Below the pieces are notes generated by a model, which had not been told where the DNA came from, did no database searches, and worked only from the letters and a program-made list of their open reading frames with translations. A program made the position numbers and the translations under genes. Source: Bryobacterales bacterium (GTDB lineage Bacteria; Acidobacteriota; Terriglobia; Bryobacterales; Bryobacteraceae). Taken from it: a stretch of DNA of 7,542 bases. Shown here piece by piece: positions 5,904 through 7,542 of the stretch. Within the stretch, counting starts at the first letter, position 1. Each line of letters starts with the position of its first letter. Location: assembly GCA_025462985.1 (NCBI GenBank), contig JAOAPP010000065.1:1-7542 (forward strand). Reading direction: 5' to 3'.

Positions 5904-7208
5904 TCAAGCCCTCGCGGCCACTATCTTGCTGAAACCAGCAATATTTTTCCACTGCAGTTCCACAGATGGGGCCGCTACCGGTTGCTTGTGGCGGCGGGCC
6001 GCCAATGCGGTTTGATAAGCAGTCTCGTCGTACGGTTTACGTTCTTTCCAGCACCGGAATAATATGCGGATCCATTTGAAAGCCAGTGAGCGGATTGCGG
6101 TGTTGCGTCGCTTTCCTTTAGCTCGCTGTTGTTCGTAATATTCTCGAGCCCATGGCGAGTAGGCGATTGAATGTAGCGCCCACTCATGAAAGGTCTGCCG
6201 GAGGAACTTCGGACACGACCAGCGCCAGTGAACCCAACGTTGTTTTCCACTGCTCGCGACCACGGGGGCGATCCCGCTGTAGCACTGGACCTCATAAGCC
6301 GATTCGTATCGATCTCGTTGGCTGCCGAGTGCCGCGATGAGCCGCGGCGCTAAAGCCGGCCCGGCACCGGGGAACGATTTTACGAGTGTGTAATCCGGGT
6401 GCTTGCGGGCAAGCGCGTCAATGTTCTCGTCATAGGAAGCGATGGCGACCATGAGTTGTTTTAGCAGACCGGCCCAGGCCACAACCGCGGCACTGCAGGA
6501 TGCGATGACTGCCACATCGGTAGTCGCTGGAATGGCGTTGCGAATCTGATCTATGCGCTTGGCGATGCTCTCAGCATTTCGGCTGTTGTGGTCGATGAAG
6601 AAGTGTTTGATCGTGATGGGCTTGGCCCGTTGCAATTTGCTGAGGCTGGGCCAGCGCTCGAGAAACTCGGCCGTAATATTTGAGCCGATCTCATCGAACC
6701 AATCCAGTACTTGAGGGAAGTACATCTTCAAGTGTGAGGTTAGCCGGTTCGAATAGCGCGTCTTCTCATGAACAAGTTTCCTCCGTTCCTCTACGAGAAA
6801 CTGCAGCGTTCGAGTTTCTGGTGTTTCCGGATTCAGGCGACGGAGTTTGTCACGATGAAGAATCAGCACCTCCAACAGGAGACTAGCATCACTTGGATCG
6901 TCCTTCGCTCCAGATGACCGGAAGCTCTTGCGGTAGTTTGCCAGCGTCGTTGGATGAACCGGAAAGATGACAAGATGGTCGTACTTCGTCAGCATGAAGA
7001 CCAGCGGCCCTCGTGACTGTTCGAGGGCAACTGCGATCGGCTGGCCGCCAAATCGCAGTCGCAGTTGGACGGCCCAAACATCAACCGCTTCGGGCGTGTG
7101 ATCGATTTGGCCGGCTTCACGCGCTGATGATCCACCTCCCTGCAGCATCCAGGCGTGCTTTTGATCTGCCCAGTCGATTGCAACAAATGCAGCGAATTCT
7201 GTTTCCAT
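5904..7208 (-). CDS. IS110-family transposase (DEDD RuvC-like plus Transposase_20 serine domain)
   Basis: A 434-aa protein of the bridge-RNA-guided recombinase family. The N-terminal RuvC-like domain shows D12 (VAIDWADQKHAW), E63 (VALEQSRGPL) and the pair D104/D107 (KDDPSDAS), the expected DEDD set. A helical, coiled-coil-prone region (about 130-275) follows, then a helix-hairpin-helix-like SFPGAGPALAPRLIAALG (278-295). The Transposase_20 domain carries the likely catalytic serine at S319 or S320 (YSGIAPVVASSGK), followed by W-rich residues and a basic tail. It is longer than many relatives (about 320-400 aa) through its central and C-terminal parts. ATG 7208 is preceded by AGAGG (7212-7216, minus strand) only 3 nt away, and METEFAAF is the expected family start. 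The frame is uninterrupted, so it may be active. It is convergent with nrdJ, their stops 178 bp apart. Confidence 0.96.
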   Translation of the reverse strand: METEFAAFVAIDWADQKHAWMLQGGGSSAREAGQIDHTPEAVDVWAVQLRLRFGGQPIAVALEQSRGPLVFMLTKYDHLVIFPVHPTTLANYRKSFRSSGAKDDPSDASLLLEVLILHRDKLRRLNPETPETRTLQFLVEERRKLVHEKTRYSNRLTSHLKMYFPQVLDWFDEIGSNITAEFLERWPSLSKLQRAKPITIKHFFIDHNSRNAESIAKRIDQIRNAIPATTDVAVIASCSAAVVAWAGLLKQLMVAIASYDENIDALARKHPDYTLVKSFPGAGPALAPRLIAALGSQRDRYESAYEVQCYSGIAPVVASSGKQRWVHWRWSCPKFLRQTFHEWALHSIAYSPWAREYYEQQRAKGKRRNTAIRSLAFKWIRILFRCWKERKPYDETAYQTALAARRHKQPVAAPSVELQWKNIAGFSKIVAARA

Positions 7209-7294
7209 ATGCCTCTATCCAGCTGAGATTCGGGCAGGCGGTCTTTGCCTCCGCGAAGGCCTTATAGTAGAGTCTTCTTAGCCAAACTCCAGAC

Positions 7295-7305
7295 GACATC
7301 TGAGG
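7295..7305 (+). repeat. 11-bp direct repeat, copy upstream of the IS110 transposase gene
   Basis: GACATCTGAGG, identical to 5886-5896, lies 87 bp before the transposase start. By eye such an 11-base match between two flanks of a few hundred bases is unlikely by chance (order of 1 in 50). Confidence 0.55.
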
Positions 7306-7325
7306 ATTCGTTTTGGAAGCAAAGT

Positions 7326-7396
7326 GCACCCCACCGCTCGGAACTCTATCCTGGGACATCGAATGTCGGGCACTGCGATTCGTAGCGGCGGGGTGC
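7326..7396 (-). ncRNA. Candidate structured RNA or target repeat: stem with internal loop and apical hairpin
   Basis: GCACCCC-A-CCGCT (7326-7338) pairs with AGCGG-C-GGGGTGC (7384-7396): 12 of 13 positions, one mismatch. Inside is a 45-nt loop with an apical hairpin, GACAT-CGA-ATGTC (7355-7367). A stem, two unpaired strands and a capping hairpin is the architecture of a bridge-RNA binding loop in IS110 elements, which is transcribed in the same sense as the transposase when encoded upstream. It could equally be a REP-like palindrome of the kind IS110 elements often target. Neither transcription nor family membership can be shown from sequence alone. Confidence 0.33.
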
Positions 7397-7446
7397 CTGC
7401 CCCTGTTCACGCTGTCACAAAAACTCAGCACAAAACAAGAGCCTGT

Positions 7447-7481
7447 TTTCCACAGCGGCGCGGCCACGACGACTGTGGAAA
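7447..7481. repeat. Perfect 9-bp inverted repeat (hairpin)
   Basis: TTTCCACAG (7447-7455) and CTGTGGAAA (7473-7481) form a perfect stem with a 17-nt GC-rich loop. No T-run follows directly, so it is not a clear terminator. It may be a second stem of the same structured segment as 7326-7396. Confidence 0.5.
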
Positions 7482-7542
7482 CCCCAATCTCAATTTCTCT
7501 CTTTCGGAGCCACTATAAGGCACCGTCACGCGCTGCCCTCGA

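Larger units (their letters stand above)
5886..7305 (-). mobile_element. IS110-family insertion element, ends uncertain
   Basis: A full-length IS110-family transposase gene occupies nearly all of this interval. The only repeat bracketing it is an 11-bp direct repeat at 5886-5896 and 7295-7305, used here as provisional boundaries (about 1.41 kb from repeat to repeat). IS110 elements usually lack terminal inverted repeats and make little or no target duplication, so the true ends could lie elsewhere in 5726-5903 and 7209-7542. With these boundaries there is only about 87-97 bp upstream and 8-18 bp downstream of the gene, which is tight for the bridge RNA normally encoded in a non-coding end. 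Confidence 0.6.
7259..7521. repeat. 10-bp inverted repeat enclosing a 263-bp palindrome-rich segment
   Basis: GCCTTATAGT (7259-7268) is the exact inverse of ACTATAAGGC (7512-7521); continuing outward-in, 12 of 16 bases agree. The enclosed segment has no gene but contains both hairpins listed separately, so it could be a small MITE-like element. No target duplication is visible at its edges, and the left copy would lie inside the provisional IS110 element, which weakens that reading. Confidence 0.3.
7209..7542. other. Non-coding region upstream of the IS110 transposase
   Basis: No convincing gene is seen in these 334 bases: the open frames are short, lack family resemblance and overlap strong palindromes. 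It holds one copy of the 11-bp repeat (7295-7305), a 71-bp stem-loop (7326-7396), a 9-bp hairpin (7447-7481), and an outer inverted repeat GCCTTATAGT (7259-7268) with ACTATAAGGC (7512-7521). On the minus strand TATAAG within 7262-7267 could serve as a -10 for the transposase, but no matching -35 is clear. Confidence 0.6.

Noticed and set aside
7117..7467. Minus-strand 116-codon frame upstream of and overlapping the IS110 transposase start
   Set aside because: It has no family resemblance, crosses strong palindromes and overlaps conserved transposase codons in another frame.
5918..7517. Shared 8-mer GCCACTAT at 5918-5925 and 7510-7517 as IS110 ends
   Set aside because: An 8-base match between regions of this size is expected about once by chance, and one copy lies inside the transposase coding sequence.
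1..7542. CRISPR array, tRNA or rRNA genes
   Set aside because: No regularly spaced repeats, tRNA cloverleaf signatures or rRNA-like segments were seen on either strand.

Overview
The window looks like a moderately GC-rich soil or environmental bacterium. The B12-dependent ribonucleotide reductase and the DEDD transposase both recall Acidobacteriota (Solibacter/Bryobacter-like) proteins. That placement rests on memory of family sequences, not on a search. The only intact housekeeping gene is nrdJ; much of the rest is insertion sequences and genes they damaged.

Layout: (1) 1-510, a TetR-like regulator that may begin before the window, overlapping by 4 nt the start of a small DoxX-like membrane protein gene. 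(2) 574-2118, a complete IS4-family, IS50/Tn5-like element on the minus strand. It has near-perfect 19-bp terminal inverted repeats and an apparently intact DDE transposase. It cuts the DoxX-like gene after about 22 codons, and its other end abuts a haloacid dehalogenase-type gene. (3) 2119-2640, that minus-strand HAD gene, which has lost its 3' end and carries two compensating frameshifts. (4) 2641-2830, an intergenic region with a short imperfect direct repeat, a candidate promoter and NrdR-box-like sequences. (5) 2831-5725, nrdJ, a class II ribonucleotide reductase with all key residues visible. (6) 5726-5885, a short intergenic region with a hairpin. (7) About 5886-7305, an IS110-family element on the minus strand with a full-length DEDD/serine transposase, bracketed by an 11-bp direct repeat. 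(8) 7306-7542, non-coding DNA with nested stem-loops that resemble an IS110 bridge-RNA binding loop or a structured target repeat.

How the parts relate: NrdJ makes deoxyribonucleotides without oxygen or a partner subunit and needs adenosylcobalamin. Its upstream region suggests control by the ribonucleotide-reductase repressor NrdR. The TetR-like and DoxX-like genes look like a small translationally coupled pair, now broken. The IS4 element has no target duplication, and the two genes beside it point toward each other and both lack their 3' ends. This suggests a deletion next to the element after it inserted. The most novel signal is beside the IS110 transposase: a stem-loop whose two internal strands match or complement the sequences outside the two copies of the 11-bp repeat. 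That is the arrangement expected of a bridge-RNA target-binding loop, though its position outside the apparent element is unexplained.
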